The notes under the pieces were generated by a model, which saw only the letters and a list, made by a program, of their open reading frames with translations, was not told the DNA's origin and did not search any database. Of a stretch of DNA of 49,641 nucleotides, positions 25,301-32,949 are shown piece by piece. Location of the stretch: NCBI GenBank assembly GCA_023391695.1, contig JAEWAK010000023.1:1-49641 (forward strand), in the 5' to 3' direction. The DNA comes from Bacillota bacterium (GTDB lineage: Bacteria > Bacillota > Clostridia > Lachnospirales > Lachnospiraceae). How positions within the stretch are numbered: position 1 is the stretch's first letter; the number at the start of each line of letters is the position of its first letter. A program made the position numbers and the translations under genes.

Positions 25301-25912
25301 TTACTGTTTCATCAAGGGCTTGTCCAGTTCGGTATTAACCGCATAAAAGTTTTTGGAATCCAGCCTTTCCTGTACCCTGATCAGGGCTTCCCCAAAACGC
25401 TGAAAATGGACTAATTCACGTTCCCGTAAGAAGCGAATGGGGTCAATGATTTCCGGATCTGTTACCAGACGGAGAATATTATCGTAAGTGGTACGTGCTT
25501 TTTGTTCCGCCGCCAGATCTTCGTGGAGGTCGGTCAAGGCATCTCCTTTCGACTGGAAGAAACAGGAGTTGAAAGGAATACCGCCGGCTGCCTGAGGCCA
25601 GAGTGCGGTGGTATGATCAATATAATAAGCATCAAAACCGCCGGTCTTTATTTCCTCCAGACTTAAATTCTTTGTTAGCTGAAATACGATCGCACTGATA
25701 ATCTCCATATGAGCCAGTTCTTCTGTCCCAATATCCGTTAATAAACCGGCTACCTCTTTATAGGGCATGGAATATCTTTGGGAGAGATACCGCATGGATG
25801 CGGCCAGTTCACCGTCAGGCCCCCCAAACTGGCTGATGATGAGCTGGGCCATTTTAGGATTTGGGTTTGTTATTTTTACCGGAAACTGAAGCCTTCTTTC
25901 ATAAGACCACAT
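25301..25912 (-). CDS. cotJC: Spore coat protein CotJC (manganese-catalase-like)
   Basis: A 203-residue spore coat protein with a ferritin-like four-helix fold related to manganese catalase. The start MWSYERRLQFPVKITNPNPK and the segment LTDIGTEELAHMEIISAIVF are typical; the E-E-x-x-H-x-E in it and the E-R-E-L-V-H-F-Q-R-F-G-E near residue 170 supply metal ligands. It is deposited in the inner coat together with CotJA and may remove peroxide. It lies third in the cotJ operon on the minus strand, 3 bases after cotJB. Expression by the mother-cell sigma factor E is known for Bacillus; the promoter is not obvious here. Confidence 0.95.
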   Translation of the reverse strand: MWSYERRLQFPVKITNPNPKMAQLIISQFGGPDGELAASMRYLSQRYSMPYKEVAGLLTDIGTEELAHMEIISAIVFQLTKNLSLEEIKTGGFDAYYIDHTTALWPQAAGGIPFNSCFFQSKGDALTDLHEDLAAEQKARTTYDNILRLVTDPEIIDPIRFLRERELVHFQRFGEALIRVQERLDSKNFYAVNTELDKPLMKQ

Positions 25913-25915
25913 ACA

Positions 25916-26170
25916 TTACACCTCTCCTTCCCAGGGCCATGGGCTTTCCACCCAGGTCCATTGATTTTCTTCATTGACACAGTAAGACAGGATCGGTCCG
26001 AAGTTTTTCTCGTAATCCTCCAGTACCTGCTTGCGCTGCTGCTTATAGTTTTCGAAGTTTTTCAGAGCCTCTTTTTCAAAAGGATGGGTATCCAAAAACA
26101 GTCTAAGGTCATCCAGAGCAAAACTGACAGCCTGCAGATTCTTCATAGAGTCACATTTGTCCTGATTCAT
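25916..26170 (-). CDS. cotJB: Spore coat protein CotJB
   Basis: An 84-residue small coat protein. The LQAVSFALDDLRLFLDTHPF followed by E-K-E-A-L-K-N-F-E-N-Y motif and the tryptophan-rich end (QWTWVESPWPWEGEV) are diagnostic for CotJB. It overlaps the end of cotJA by 4 bases (translational coupling) and cotJC follows after 3 bases. Its precise role is unclear: in Bacillus the three CotJ proteins assemble into the spore coat, with CotJB assumed to help or bind CotJC. Confidence 0.95.
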   Translation of the reverse strand: MNQDKCDSMKNLQAVSFALDDLRLFLDTHPFEKEALKNFENYKQQRKQVLEDYEKNFGPILSYCVNEENQWTWVESPWPWEGEV

Positions 26171-26412
26171 AAAAGTGTTCCTCCTATTCCGTAAAATGGC
26201 AGGTCAAGCTCTTTAAAAATGGTACCTGCCTGCAAGGCATAATCATAGTCATATAATTCCCTGTACTGCTGCAGGGGAACATACGCCATTGCCAGGGATG
26301 GTGCAAACAAAGAGTTTTTATCACCACTGTCGCAGGGAAGGGCGGGAATGCCTGATTTTGAACAATCCTTTGGGGCTATTTTAAGATCAGCCTGTACTAT
26401 ATTCATACTCAT
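26167..26412 (-). CDS. cotJA: Spore coat-associated protein CotJA
   Basis: An 81-residue small coat protein. The region SLAMAYVPLQQYRELYDYDY followed by A-L-Q-A-G-T-I-F-K-E-L-D-L-P-F-Y-G is the conserved CotJA core. It needs CotJC for assembly into the coat in Bacillus. The frame opens with a TTG at 26418, but AAAGGAG 8 bases before ATG 26412 sets the start. First gene of the cotJABC operon; cotJB overlaps by 4 bases. Confidence 0.93.
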   Translation of the reverse strand: MSMNIVQADLKIAPKDCSKSGIPALPCDSGDKNSLFAPSLAMAYVPLQQYRELYDYDYALQAGTIFKELDLPFYGIGGTLL

Positions 26413-26883
26413 ACACAAAACTCCTTTCCGCTTTAAAATAAGAAATCAAATAAAAAATTATATAATTTCTCAACATTAGTTTGGCATTAAGGAAAAAAAT
26501 AAATACTAGTAATTATAAGTATCGGAGCCATATTTTAATAGATTAAAAATAATTATGATAATTATTATTTAATAGAAATTATAATATAAAAATAACTGCT
26601 TTAGGAAATTCCGGTTAGATCTATAAAACTGGATAATATGGGAGATTTTAGTAAACTTTTTGTTTAAAGTAATATGGCCTGATACATTCTGCCCTTCTCT
26701 TCATAATCCGGTTTTATCCTCGCAAATCGAAAAAGTTAAAAATAAAAATCATTATCCTTCTGAATCCCTGATAGATCCGGGATTGCAACCGGCAGTTGCC
26801 CCCGGGCAGCTATCTATTTCTTTACTTTCCAGATGTGCGGGATTAGACTTAAATCAATAATCAATATGGAAAGGGGCATTATT
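26413..26883. other. Divergent intergenic region upstream of cotJA and an XRE gene
   Basis: Very AT-rich on the cotJ side. It must hold a mother-cell sporulation promoter for cotJA (minus) and a promoter for the XRE gene (plus), but I cannot point to convincing hexamers. The frame at 26660-26860 has no ribosome site and no protein-like character. Confidence 0.35.
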
Positions 26884-27468
26884 ATGAACTTAGGAAACAG
26901 AATTAAAGAAGAACGTGAAAAGCTGAATTTGTCACAGGATGAATTGGCAGATAAAATGGATATTACAAGACAGGCAATATCCAAATGGGAAACCGGGAAG
27001 AGTTACCCCGACATTGAAAAAATACTGAAGCTCTCAAATCTTTTCAACCTGTCATTGGATGAGCTGGTAAAAGGTGATAAAGCCTTTCAGGAAAATTTAA
27101 TAAAAGAAGGAAAGGCGGGGACTTCCGGATTAACAATCCTGGGATATGTGGCCATTGCATTAGGTGTTATTGTGTGCATCTGGGGAGGAGCAGAGTATTC
27201 CTTCAATCTGATGGGCAGTGAATTTATGTCGTTTCTTGTGGGAGGATTGGTATTAATAACTGCCGGTCTGGCATTCATCCGAAGTACCTCCTTCCGCTTG
27301 TTACTGGGTGCATTATATATAACGGGCGCTGCCTCTATTCTCTATATGATAGGACTCCGGATGCCGTTATATGTGCTGCTGTCAGGCATCGTTGTAATTT
27401 CAGGCCTTGGGTGGTGGCTGACAACTCTGGTTTTAAAGTTTAAACAGGCAGCCTTGTTTAAGAAATAG
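26884..27468 (+). CDS. XRE-family regulator with C-terminal membrane domain
   Basis: A 194-residue protein with a Cro/CI-type helix-turn-helix in residues 1-62 (NLSQDELADKMDITRQAISK, then W-E-T-G-K-S-Y-P-D-I). About five membrane helices follow from residue 88 to 185. It has the same two-part design as the minus-strand regulator at 21244. ATG 26884 follows GAAAGGGG; upstream codons to 26833 lack a ribosome site. A phosphatidyltransferase gene begins 13 bases after its stop with its own GGAGG, so the two are an operon, which suggests a link to membrane lipids. Targets unknown. Confidence 0.88.
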   Translation: MNLGNRIKEEREKLNLSQDELADKMDITRQAISKWETGKSYPDIEKILKLSNLFNLSLDELVKGDKAFQENLIKEGKAGTSGLTILGYVAIALGVIVCIWGGAEYSFNLMGSEFMSFLVGGLVLITAGLAFIRSTSFRLLLGALYITGAASILYMIGLRMPLYVLLSGIVVISGLGWWLTTLVLKFKQAALFKK

Positions 27469-27481
27469 ACGGAGGTATTCC

Positions 27482-28078
27482 ATGAAAAAATGCCTGCATT
27501 TTTTACCAAATACCATAACCGTTCTCCGGATCATTTTAACCGCGGCATTCATAGCAATACTGGCTGAGAAACTGACTCAGGGTTTTACTGTGATGCCTGT
27601 CAGACTGTATGTTATTTTTGTGCTCATCTGTTTTTCGGATTTTTTGGATGGGGCGGCTGCACGGGGGTTTAAAGCAGAATCCGTGTTGGGAAGTATTCTG
27701 GACATCATTGCCGACAGCCTGTTTATTTTTTCTTCTCTTATTATATTGGATATTTACAGGGTAATGCCAGTATGGTTTACGGCGGTCGTTCTTGCAGACT
27801 TTTTGGCTTTTCTGGTGACGTCAGGGTTTCTGGCCCGTAAGAAACCGGTTTGTGCCGGCAGGGTCTTTGTCTTTGACAAAGCCGGTCGGATTGGGGCGGT
27901 CATCTTTTATCTTATTCCGGCGGCGGCCTGCCTGGCTCATGCCTATCCCGGCTGCATGTATTTGTTAAATGGAATGATTTATTTATCTGTTTTTTTGGCA
28001 GGTGTCTCCAAGCTGGAAAGGTTTGTTTCGTGTCTGGAGGTTCTAAAGCGGCAAAAAGCGGAAAATAATAACGGTTAA
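27482..28078 (+). CDS. CDP-alcohol phosphatidyltransferase family protein
   Basis: A 198-residue integral membrane enzyme that would transfer a phosphatidyl group from a CDP-linked lipid to an alcohol. The family motif D-x2-D-G-x2-A-R-x8-G-x3-D-x3-D is present as DFLDGAAARGFKAESVLGSI followed by L-D-I-I-A-D at about residues 57-82, so it should be active. It begins LPNTITVLRIILTAAFIA like PgsA-type enzymes. Its acceptor (glycerol-3-phosphate, or another polar head) cannot be fixed; the C-terminal half is atypical of housekeeping PgsA. It is coupled to the membrane XRE regulator just upstream (GGAGG, 13-base gap). Next on the chromosome is a 300-bp palindrome. Confidence 0.88.
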   Translation: MKKCLHFLPNTITVLRIILTAAFIAILAEKLTQGFTVMPVRLYVIFVLICFSDFLDGAAARGFKAESVLGSILDIIADSLFIFSSLIILDIYRVMPVWFTAVVLADFLAFLVTSGFLARKKPVCAGRVFVFDKAGRIGAVIFYLIPAAACLAHAYPGCMYLLNGMIYLSVFLAGVSKLERFVSCLEVLKRQKAENNNG

Positions 28079-28090
28079 CAGATTAATTGG

Positions 28091-28396
28091 ATTATATCAC
28101 GACAAACACATGAATGAACATTTCGTTAGCATTTCATGAATTTCTGGTATCACCTGCCAGTATATAATTCCATAGAAAGAACCCATATGTCACTAAGATT
28201 ATAAAAAATGTTTAAAACATTAACAAAACGAAAAAACTCACTACGTTCAAACAGATTTCCTTTTGTCAATTGGCACATTTTTTATAACCTAAGTGACATA
28301 AGGAACCTTTCTAAATGGAATTATATACTGGCAGGTGATACCAGAAAGGTAAGTGTTCATAAAATGTTCATTCATGCGTTTGTCGTGTCATAATTA
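28091..28396. repeat. 306-bp near-perfect palindrome (MITE-like)
   Basis: Two arms of about 120 bp (28091-28210 and 28275-28396) are inverted copies at roughly 80-85 percent by eye, joined by a 64-bp centre. Exact shared blocks include CTGGTATCACCTGCCAGTAT and CATGAATGAACATTT-like ends. As RNA it would form one very long hairpin. The open frame at 28208-28393 follows the arm and has no ribosome site, so I regard it as non-coding. It sits between the phosphatidyltransferase gene and the tatD promoter. Confidence 0.85.
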
Positions 28397-28406
28397 TAAG
28401 AAAACA

Positions 28407-28435
28407 TAGACAAAATAAAAGAAAATCACTATAAT
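28407..28435 (+). promoter_or_regulatory. Promoter of tatD-rsmA
   Basis: TAGACA (28407-28412), 17 bases, then a perfect TATAAT (28430-28435). It begins only about 10 bases after the 28091-28396 palindrome. Confidence 0.6.
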
Positions 28436-28503
28436 ACAATATGAACTTAAGAATAACCTGTTTGTAACTTTAAGTAATAAACCGATACACATGGGAGGAC
28501 GGA

Positions 28504-29271
28504 ATGATTTTTGAAACACATGCTCATTATGATGATGAAGCTTTTGATGAAGATAGAGTTAGTATATTAAACAGCCTTTTGGCAGAGGGAATCGGGTATG
28601 TCGTCAATGTTGGCGCCAGTATTGAGACCACCAAAAAAACCCTGGAATTAATGAAGGAATATTCATTCCTTTACGGTGCCGTCGGCGTGCATCCCAGTGA
28701 AACCGCCGAATTAAATGAAGAAAATTTCAATTGGTTAAGGGAAGCGGCCAGGCTGCCCAAAGTGGTAGCGATCGGTGAGATCGGTTTGGATTATTACTGG
28801 GATACCCCCGAAAGGACGGTCCAGAAGGAATGGTTTGACAGGCAGATGGAACTTGCTAAGGAATTCAGGCTTCCGGCAATTATTCACAGCAGGGACGCGG
28901 CTGCAGATACTTATGAAATGATAAAGGCCGCAGACTTAAAAATAACGGGCGGGGTTATTCATTGCTTTTCCTACGGGAAGGAAATGGCAAAAAACTACCT
29001 GGATATGGGCTTTTACCTGGGGATAGGCGGTGTTGTTACGTTTAAAAATGCAAAGAAATTAAAGGAAGTAGTGGAATATGCGCCAATAGAACAGCTGGTT
29101 CTTGAGACGGACTGTCCTTATCTTGCACCGGAACCGAACCGGGGCAAAAGGAATTCTTCCCTGAATTTAATTTATGTGGCAGAGGAAATCGCAAAGTTAA
29201 AAGGAATTTCCAGTGAAGAAGTCATAAGCATAACGGAGCAGAATGCGAAAAGAATGTACGGAATCAGGTAA
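28504..29271 (+). CDS. tatD: TatD-family metal-dependent DNase
   Basis: A 255-residue cytoplasmic TIM-barrel hydrolase. Metal ligands are visible: THAHYDD at 5-11 (H6, H8), E in AIGEIGLDYYW near 93, the histidine in IIHSRDA near 128, H in VIHCFSYG, and the D in LETDCPYLAPEPNRGKRN near 202. It cleaves DNA or RNA ends and may serve repair or quality control. rsmA starts 24 bases after its stop, a gene pair conserved in Firmicutes. ATG follows GGGAGGACGG. Confidence 0.95.
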   Translation: MIFETHAHYDDEAFDEDRVSILNSLLAEGIGYVVNVGASIETTKKTLELMKEYSFLYGAVGVHPSETAELNEENFNWLREAARLPKVVAIGEIGLDYYWDTPERTVQKEWFDRQMELAKEFRLPAIIHSRDAAADTYEMIKAADLKITGGVIHCFSYGKEMAKNYLDMGFYLGIGGVVTFKNAKKLKEVVEYAPIEQLVLETDCPYLAPEPNRGKRNSSLNLIYVAEEIAKLKGISSEEVISITEQNAKRMYGIR

Positions 29272-29294
29272 ATGAAGAGGAAAAGAGGTAATGC

Positions 29295-30167
29295 ATGGCA
29301 ACGCTAGGCAATCCGAAAGAAACGAAAGAAATATTAAATAAATACCGTTTTGTCTTTCAGAAGAAATACGGACAGAACTTTTTAATTGATACCCATGTAC
29401 TGGATAAAATCATTAAGGCGGCCGGCGTAACAAAGGACGATATGGTGCTGGAGGTGGGACCCGGCATCGGCACATTGACCCAGTATTTATGCGAAGCAGC
29501 CAGGGAAGTCATTGCCGTGGAGATTGATAAAGCCTTAATACCGATTCTGAAAGATACCTTAGCTCCTTATGATAATATTACGGTATTGAACGAAGATATC
29601 TTAAAAGTAGATATAAATAAACTGGTACAGGAGAAAAATAACGGAAAACCCATTAAAATTGTTGCCAACCTGCCTTATTACATTACCACGCCGATTATTA
29701 TGGGATTGTTTGAAGCCCACGTACCCGTGGATAATATAACCGTTATGGTGCAAAAAGAAGTGGCGGAGCGTATGCAGTCAGGACCCGGCAGTAAGGACTA
29801 CGGGGCACTTTCCCTGGCAGTGCAGTATTATGCGGATCCCTATATTGCTGCCAATGTGCCGCCCAACTGTTTTATGCCAAGGCCGAAGGTAGGTTCAGCC
29901 GTAATCCGTCTAGGCCTTCACACGGACATACCGGTAAAGGTAAAGGATGAAAAGCTTATGTTTCAGCTGATCCGGGCTTCCTTTAACCAGAGAAGGAAGA
30001 CTCTGGTCAACGGTTTAAATAACGGAACGGAACTTGATCTGTCCAAGGAAACCATAGCAGAAGCTATAGGAGAGCTGAAGGTATCACCCACTGTTCGGGG
30101 GGAGGCCCTCACTCTGGAGCAGTTTGCAAGGCTCAGTGATATTATTTATGATAAAATCCATTCTTAG
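29295..30167 (+). CDS. rsmA: 16S rRNA adenine dimethyltransferase (RsmA/KsgA)
   Basis: A 290-residue S-adenosylmethionine-dependent methyltransferase that dimethylates the two adjacent adenosines in the 3' hairpin of 16S rRNA during 30S assembly. Motifs: KYGQNFLID (N-terminal), motif I EVGPGIGTLT near 54-63, the acidic VEIDKALIP, and motif IV NLPYYITTPIIM. The C-terminal helical domain ends with the R-G-E-A-L-T-L-E-Q-F segment. It is the full family length. It lies directly after tatD. GAGGAAAAGAGGT precedes the ATG. A family A repeat lies between its stop and its probable terminator at 30463. Confidence 0.96.
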   Translation: MATLGNPKETKEILNKYRFVFQKKYGQNFLIDTHVLDKIIKAAGVTKDDMVLEVGPGIGTLTQYLCEAAREVIAVEIDKALIPILKDTLAPYDNITVLNEDILKVDINKLVQEKNNGKPIKIVANLPYYITTPIIMGLFEAHVPVDNITVMVQKEVAERMQSGPGSKDYGALSLAVQYYADPYIAANVPPNCFMPRPKVGSAVIRLGLHTDIPVKVKDEKLMFQLIRASFNQRRKTLVNGLNNGTELDLSKETIAEAIGELKVSPTVRGEALTLEQFARLSDIIYDKIHS

Positions 30168-30187
30168 GATAACGAATGTACGGTCAG

Positions 30188-30222
30188 GCTGATATCTATA
30201 CCAATTGACTGCCGGTACACCA
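30188..30222. repeat. Repeat fragment related to 11334-11370
   Basis: CTGATATCTATACCAATTG here differs at 2 positions from 11353-11371, but the neighbouring TGCCGGTACACCAG is inverted relative to that copy. It is probably the edge of another palindromic element, interrupted by the family A copy that follows. Confidence 0.4.
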
Positions 30223-30223
30223 G

Positions 30224-30383
30224 AGCGCGTTTGAAAAATCATTGCACCGTTCTGAACGCTCCACTTTCGGCATGCTGCGTCGTGTTTTGGGAACATAGCC
30301 CCGCTAAGCACCCAAAACAAGTTTCTTGCTTTCCACAAAGTGGAGCATCCAGTCCGGCACAAGCATTTTTCAAATACATTCTA
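30224..30383. repeat. 160-bp palindromic MITE-like element (family A, copy 2)
   Basis: It contains the 15-base core GCACCGTTCTGAACG (30244-30258), the inner CCACTTT/AAAGTGG pair and the CATAGCCCCGCTAAG apex. Its terminal repeats are worn (TTTGAAAAAT with ATTTTTCAAA) compared with the other two copies. No coding capacity. It lies between rsmA and the terminator at 30463. Confidence 0.75.
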
Positions 30384-30462
30384 GATAAAGAAAGTACTCT
30401 GCATAGCAGGTAAACAGATTGGGGAACCGGGAATCTGTATTCAAAACCAATTACAGGATATG

Positions 30463-30504
30463 GCTGTCCTTTTCCAAATTATAGGGGAAAAGGACAGCTT
30501 TTTT
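30463..30504 (+). terminator. Rho-independent terminator of tatD-rsmA
   Basis: A perfect 13-bp stem (GCTGTCCTTTTCC with GGAAAAGGACAGC) around a 10-base loop is followed by TTTTTT. It is almost 300 bases after the rsmA stop, with the family A repeat in between. Confidence 0.9.
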
Positions 30505-30557
30505 CAGGTTTTGGATTAGTTTAGTAACTGGAATAATTTTAAGGAGCCTTTAACATA

Positions 30558-30586
30558 TTGACATAAGTTAACGGTAATGATATTGT
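30558..30586 (+). promoter_or_regulatory. Promoter of the PPi-phosphofructokinase gene
   Basis: A consensus TTGACA (30558-30563), 17 bases, then TATTGT (30581-30586). The predicted start near 30593 is followed at once by a 20-bp palindrome, giving a leader of about 160 bases. Confidence 0.6.
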
Positions 30587-30607
30587 GTACTAGCGCAGAT
30601 TATAGAT

Positions 30608-30627
30608 ACTTTAGATTAATCTAAAGT
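30608..30627. promoter_or_regulatory. 20-bp perfect palindrome, candidate operator
   Basis: ACTTTAGATTAATCTAAAGT is its own reverse complement over 20 bases and lies about 15 bases downstream of the predicted transcription start. A dimeric repressor bound here would block the promoter. The cognate protein is unknown. Confidence 0.5.
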
Positions 30628-30751
30628 AATCATGAGCAATCCTTATGAAACTACAGCAGAAAGAGACGGATTCCAAATGCCGGTATTCCATCCGCAGACA
30701 GATGGGGCGGTCAGCGGGGATTCGTGTCACTAAACATACGGAGGGAAAAGA

Positions 30752-31990
30752 ATGATAGGCAATGTTCTGGTTGGCCAATCTGGAGGACCTACTGCAGTAA
30801 TTAATTCCAGCCTGGCTGGAGTATATAAAACAGCAAAAGACCAGGGAGCAAAAAAGGTATATGGAATGCTCTATGGTGTACAGGGATTATTGGATAAAAA
30901 ATACGTGGACCTTTCGGAACATTTTAAAAATGATCTGGAAATTGAATTGTTAAAACGGACACCTTCTTCTTATTTGGGCTCCTGCCGTTATAAATTGCCG
31001 GATTATGAAAAAGACCCGGCTATTTACGAAAAATTATTTGGAATCTTAAATAGGTTAAATATTAAATACTTTTTTTATATCGGTGGAAATGATTCCATGG
31101 ATACGATTAATAAGTTATCAAAATATGCGAAAGCACGAAATAGTAACATTCGTTTTATTGGTGTGCCAAAGACCATAGACAATGATTTGGAGGCAACGGA
31201 CCACACCCCGGGATATGGCAGTGCCGCAAAATTCATTGCTTCCACAACCAAGGAAATCATACGGGATGGCTTGGTATACGATCAGAAAAATGTAACGGTT
31301 ATTGAAATTATGGGACGAAACGTAGGATGGTTAACGGGAGCAGCCGCCCTTTCCAAGGGGCCGGATTGTGAAGGACCGGATTTCATTTACTTACCGGAAA
31401 CGGCCTTTGAATTTAACGGGTTTTTAACCAGGATAGAAGAGCTGCAAAAACATAAAAAGGCCTTGGTAATTGCGGTTTCTGAAGGAATTCGCCTGGCGGA
31501 TGGCAGATATGTTTGCGAACTTACCCGTGATAATAAAACTTCAGACCAGTTTGGACATAGACAATTAGCCGGTTCCGGAAAATACCTGGCTGATTTTGTG
31601 GCAAAAGAACTGGGCAGTAAGTCCCGCGGCATTGAATTAAGCACTCTCCAGCGCTGTGCCTCCCATATTGCTTCTTTCGTTGATATTACGGAAGCCTATC
31701 AGGTGGGTGCTCAGGCTGTTTATGCGGCATTGGAAGGAAAAACCGGAGAAATGATAATCTTAACGAGAATCTCAGACCAGCCTTACCAGTGTGTAATGGG
31801 AACCTATGATATTGATAATATAGCGAATAAGGAAAAAAAGGTTCCTTTAAATTGGCTGAATGTAGCCGGAACAAATGTCACGGAAGATTTTATCAATTAT
31901 GTTAATCCGCTGATTCAGGAGGAACTGTCTCCCATTATGATTAACGGATTGCCAAGCCATATCCGTTTTGATAGAACTGTGATTGCATAA
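30752..31990 (+). CDS. 6-phosphofructokinase, pyrophosphate-dependent type
   Basis: A 412-residue glycolytic enzyme that phosphorylates fructose 6-phosphate. Two diagnostic positions point to pyrophosphate as donor: D114 in GGNDSMDT (ATP enzymes have G here) and K140 in PKTIDND (ATP enzymes have G). The first loop VGQSGGPTAVINSS binds the donor; GYGSAAKF and EIMGRNVGWLTGAAAL bind the sugar phosphate. GGND replaces the usual GGDD. The length matches long PPi-PFKs of Clostridia. The reaction would be reversible and serve both glycolysis and gluconeogenesis. The gene stands alone, with a consensus promoter, a palindromic operator, a leader of about 160 bases and a terminator at 32082. Confidence 0.9.
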   Translation: MIGNVLVGQSGGPTAVINSSLAGVYKTAKDQGAKKVYGMLYGVQGLLDKKYVDLSEHFKNDLEIELLKRTPSSYLGSCRYKLPDYEKDPAIYEKLFGILNRLNIKYFFYIGGNDSMDTINKLSKYAKARNSNIRFIGVPKTIDNDLEATDHTPGYGSAAKFIASTTKEIIRDGLVYDQKNVTVIEIMGRNVGWLTGAAALSKGPDCEGPDFIYLPETAFEFNGFLTRIEELQKHKKALVIAVSEGIRLADGRYVCELTRDNKTSDQFGHRQLAGSGKYLADFVAKELGSKSRGIELSTLQRCASHIASFVDITEAYQVGAQAVYAALEGKTGEMIILTRISDQPYQCVMGTYDIDNIANKEKKVPLNWLNVAGTNVTEDFINYVNPLIQEELSPIMINGLPSHIRFDRTVIA

Positions 31991-32081
31991 GGTAATTTAT
32001 AAACTAACTTAATAAATATTTGTTTTGTGAATAATAGAGCCTTACCTGTTGAATAGGATAAGAATTTTTCGCAAGCTTGTA

Positions 32082-32129
32082 AATAAAGAAGGTGATTTCA
32101 GGAAATTGATATTGCCTTCTTTATTTTTA
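32082..32129 (+). terminator. Rho-independent terminator of the PPi-PFK gene
   Basis: An 11-bp stem (AATAAAGAAGG with CCTTCTTTATT) closes a 22-base loop and runs into TTT. Confidence 0.75.
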
Positions 32130-32370
32130 TGCTTTGAAAGGAATAGGCAAACCGATAGATAATTCAATAGTTAACTTTTGAAAAATGAACTCTAAAGAAA
32201 ATGAAAGGCCCGGTTTAATTAATCATTTCATTAAGGGCTGTATAAACAAACAGATGGGGTTTTACAGCAATAATTGACACATAAAAACATATATATGGCA
32301 AGTAGGGATTTAACTCTGGTGCTAAAATGACTTACAAAATGAATGCTAAAAGGAAAGGAACACACAGAAT

Positions 32371-32808
32371 ATGAAAGAAGAAAAAATCACAGGCAATATG
32401 CTGTGGCAATCGGATTTGGGAAACGGAAAATACCGTAATCCCATTCTTTACGTAAATTATTCCGATCCGGATGTCATCCGGGTGGGAGATACCTATTATA
32501 TGACAGCCTCCAGCTTCAATTATATGCCGGGGCTGCCCATATTAACCTCCCGGGATCTGGTAAACTGGAAACTGGTGAATTATGGTGTAAAGAGGCTGCC
32601 TTATGAAATTTACGACAAGCCTGCCCATGCGGGAGGCATATGGGCACCCAGCCTGCGGTACCATAACAATAAATTCCTGATCTATTTCGGAATGCCGGAT
32701 GAAGGTATTTTTATGATCTGCGCGGAAGATCCCCTTAAGGAATGGGAGCCTCCGTTATGTGTCCGGGAAGGAAAGGGACCCTGGTCTTGGAATTTGTACA
32801 TATTGTAG
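32371..32808 (+). pseudogene. Truncated glycoside hydrolase family 43 (xylosidase/arabinofuranosidase-like)
   Basis: A 145-residue remnant of an enzyme that is normally over 500 residues. It has the GH43 five-bladed propeller start: NPILYVNYSDPDVIRVGDTY with the catalytic-base Asp (D32), then TSRDLVNWKLVNYG and GGIWAPSLRYHNNKFLIYFG. The expected second Asp block (after V-R-E-G-K-G) is replaced by PWSWNLYIL and a stop, so the pKa-modulating Asp, the acid Glu and the C-terminal beta-sandwich are gone. No further GH43 sequence appears downstream, so a deletion is more likely than a frameshift. Ribosome site AAAGGAAAG precedes the ATG. Its neighbours, an AraC-type sensor and a sugar transporter, suggest it once processed xylan-type oligosaccharides. 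Confidence 0.88.
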
Positions 32809-32949
32809 TATTTATATGGAAAAACATAGAAAAAATTACTAAAAACAGGGAAAAGATATTGACGGATAAGAGGAAAGTTAGTAAGATTAGCTTAGCCAAA
32901 CCGCTCTGAAGATGCGGATTTTTTTAATGTGGAGAGAGGGTAAATTTAA

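Noticed and set aside
26660..26860. 66-codon frame before the XRE gene
   Set aside because: No ribosome site and low protein character; it lies in the promoter region.
28208..28393. 61-codon open frame
   Set aside because: It lies wholly in the loop and right arm of the 306-bp palindrome and has no ribosome site; the inverted-repeat structure explains it.
30084..30413. Minus- and plus-strand frames of 60-92 codons after rsmA
   Set aside because: They cross the family A repeat and the end of rsmA; no independent support.
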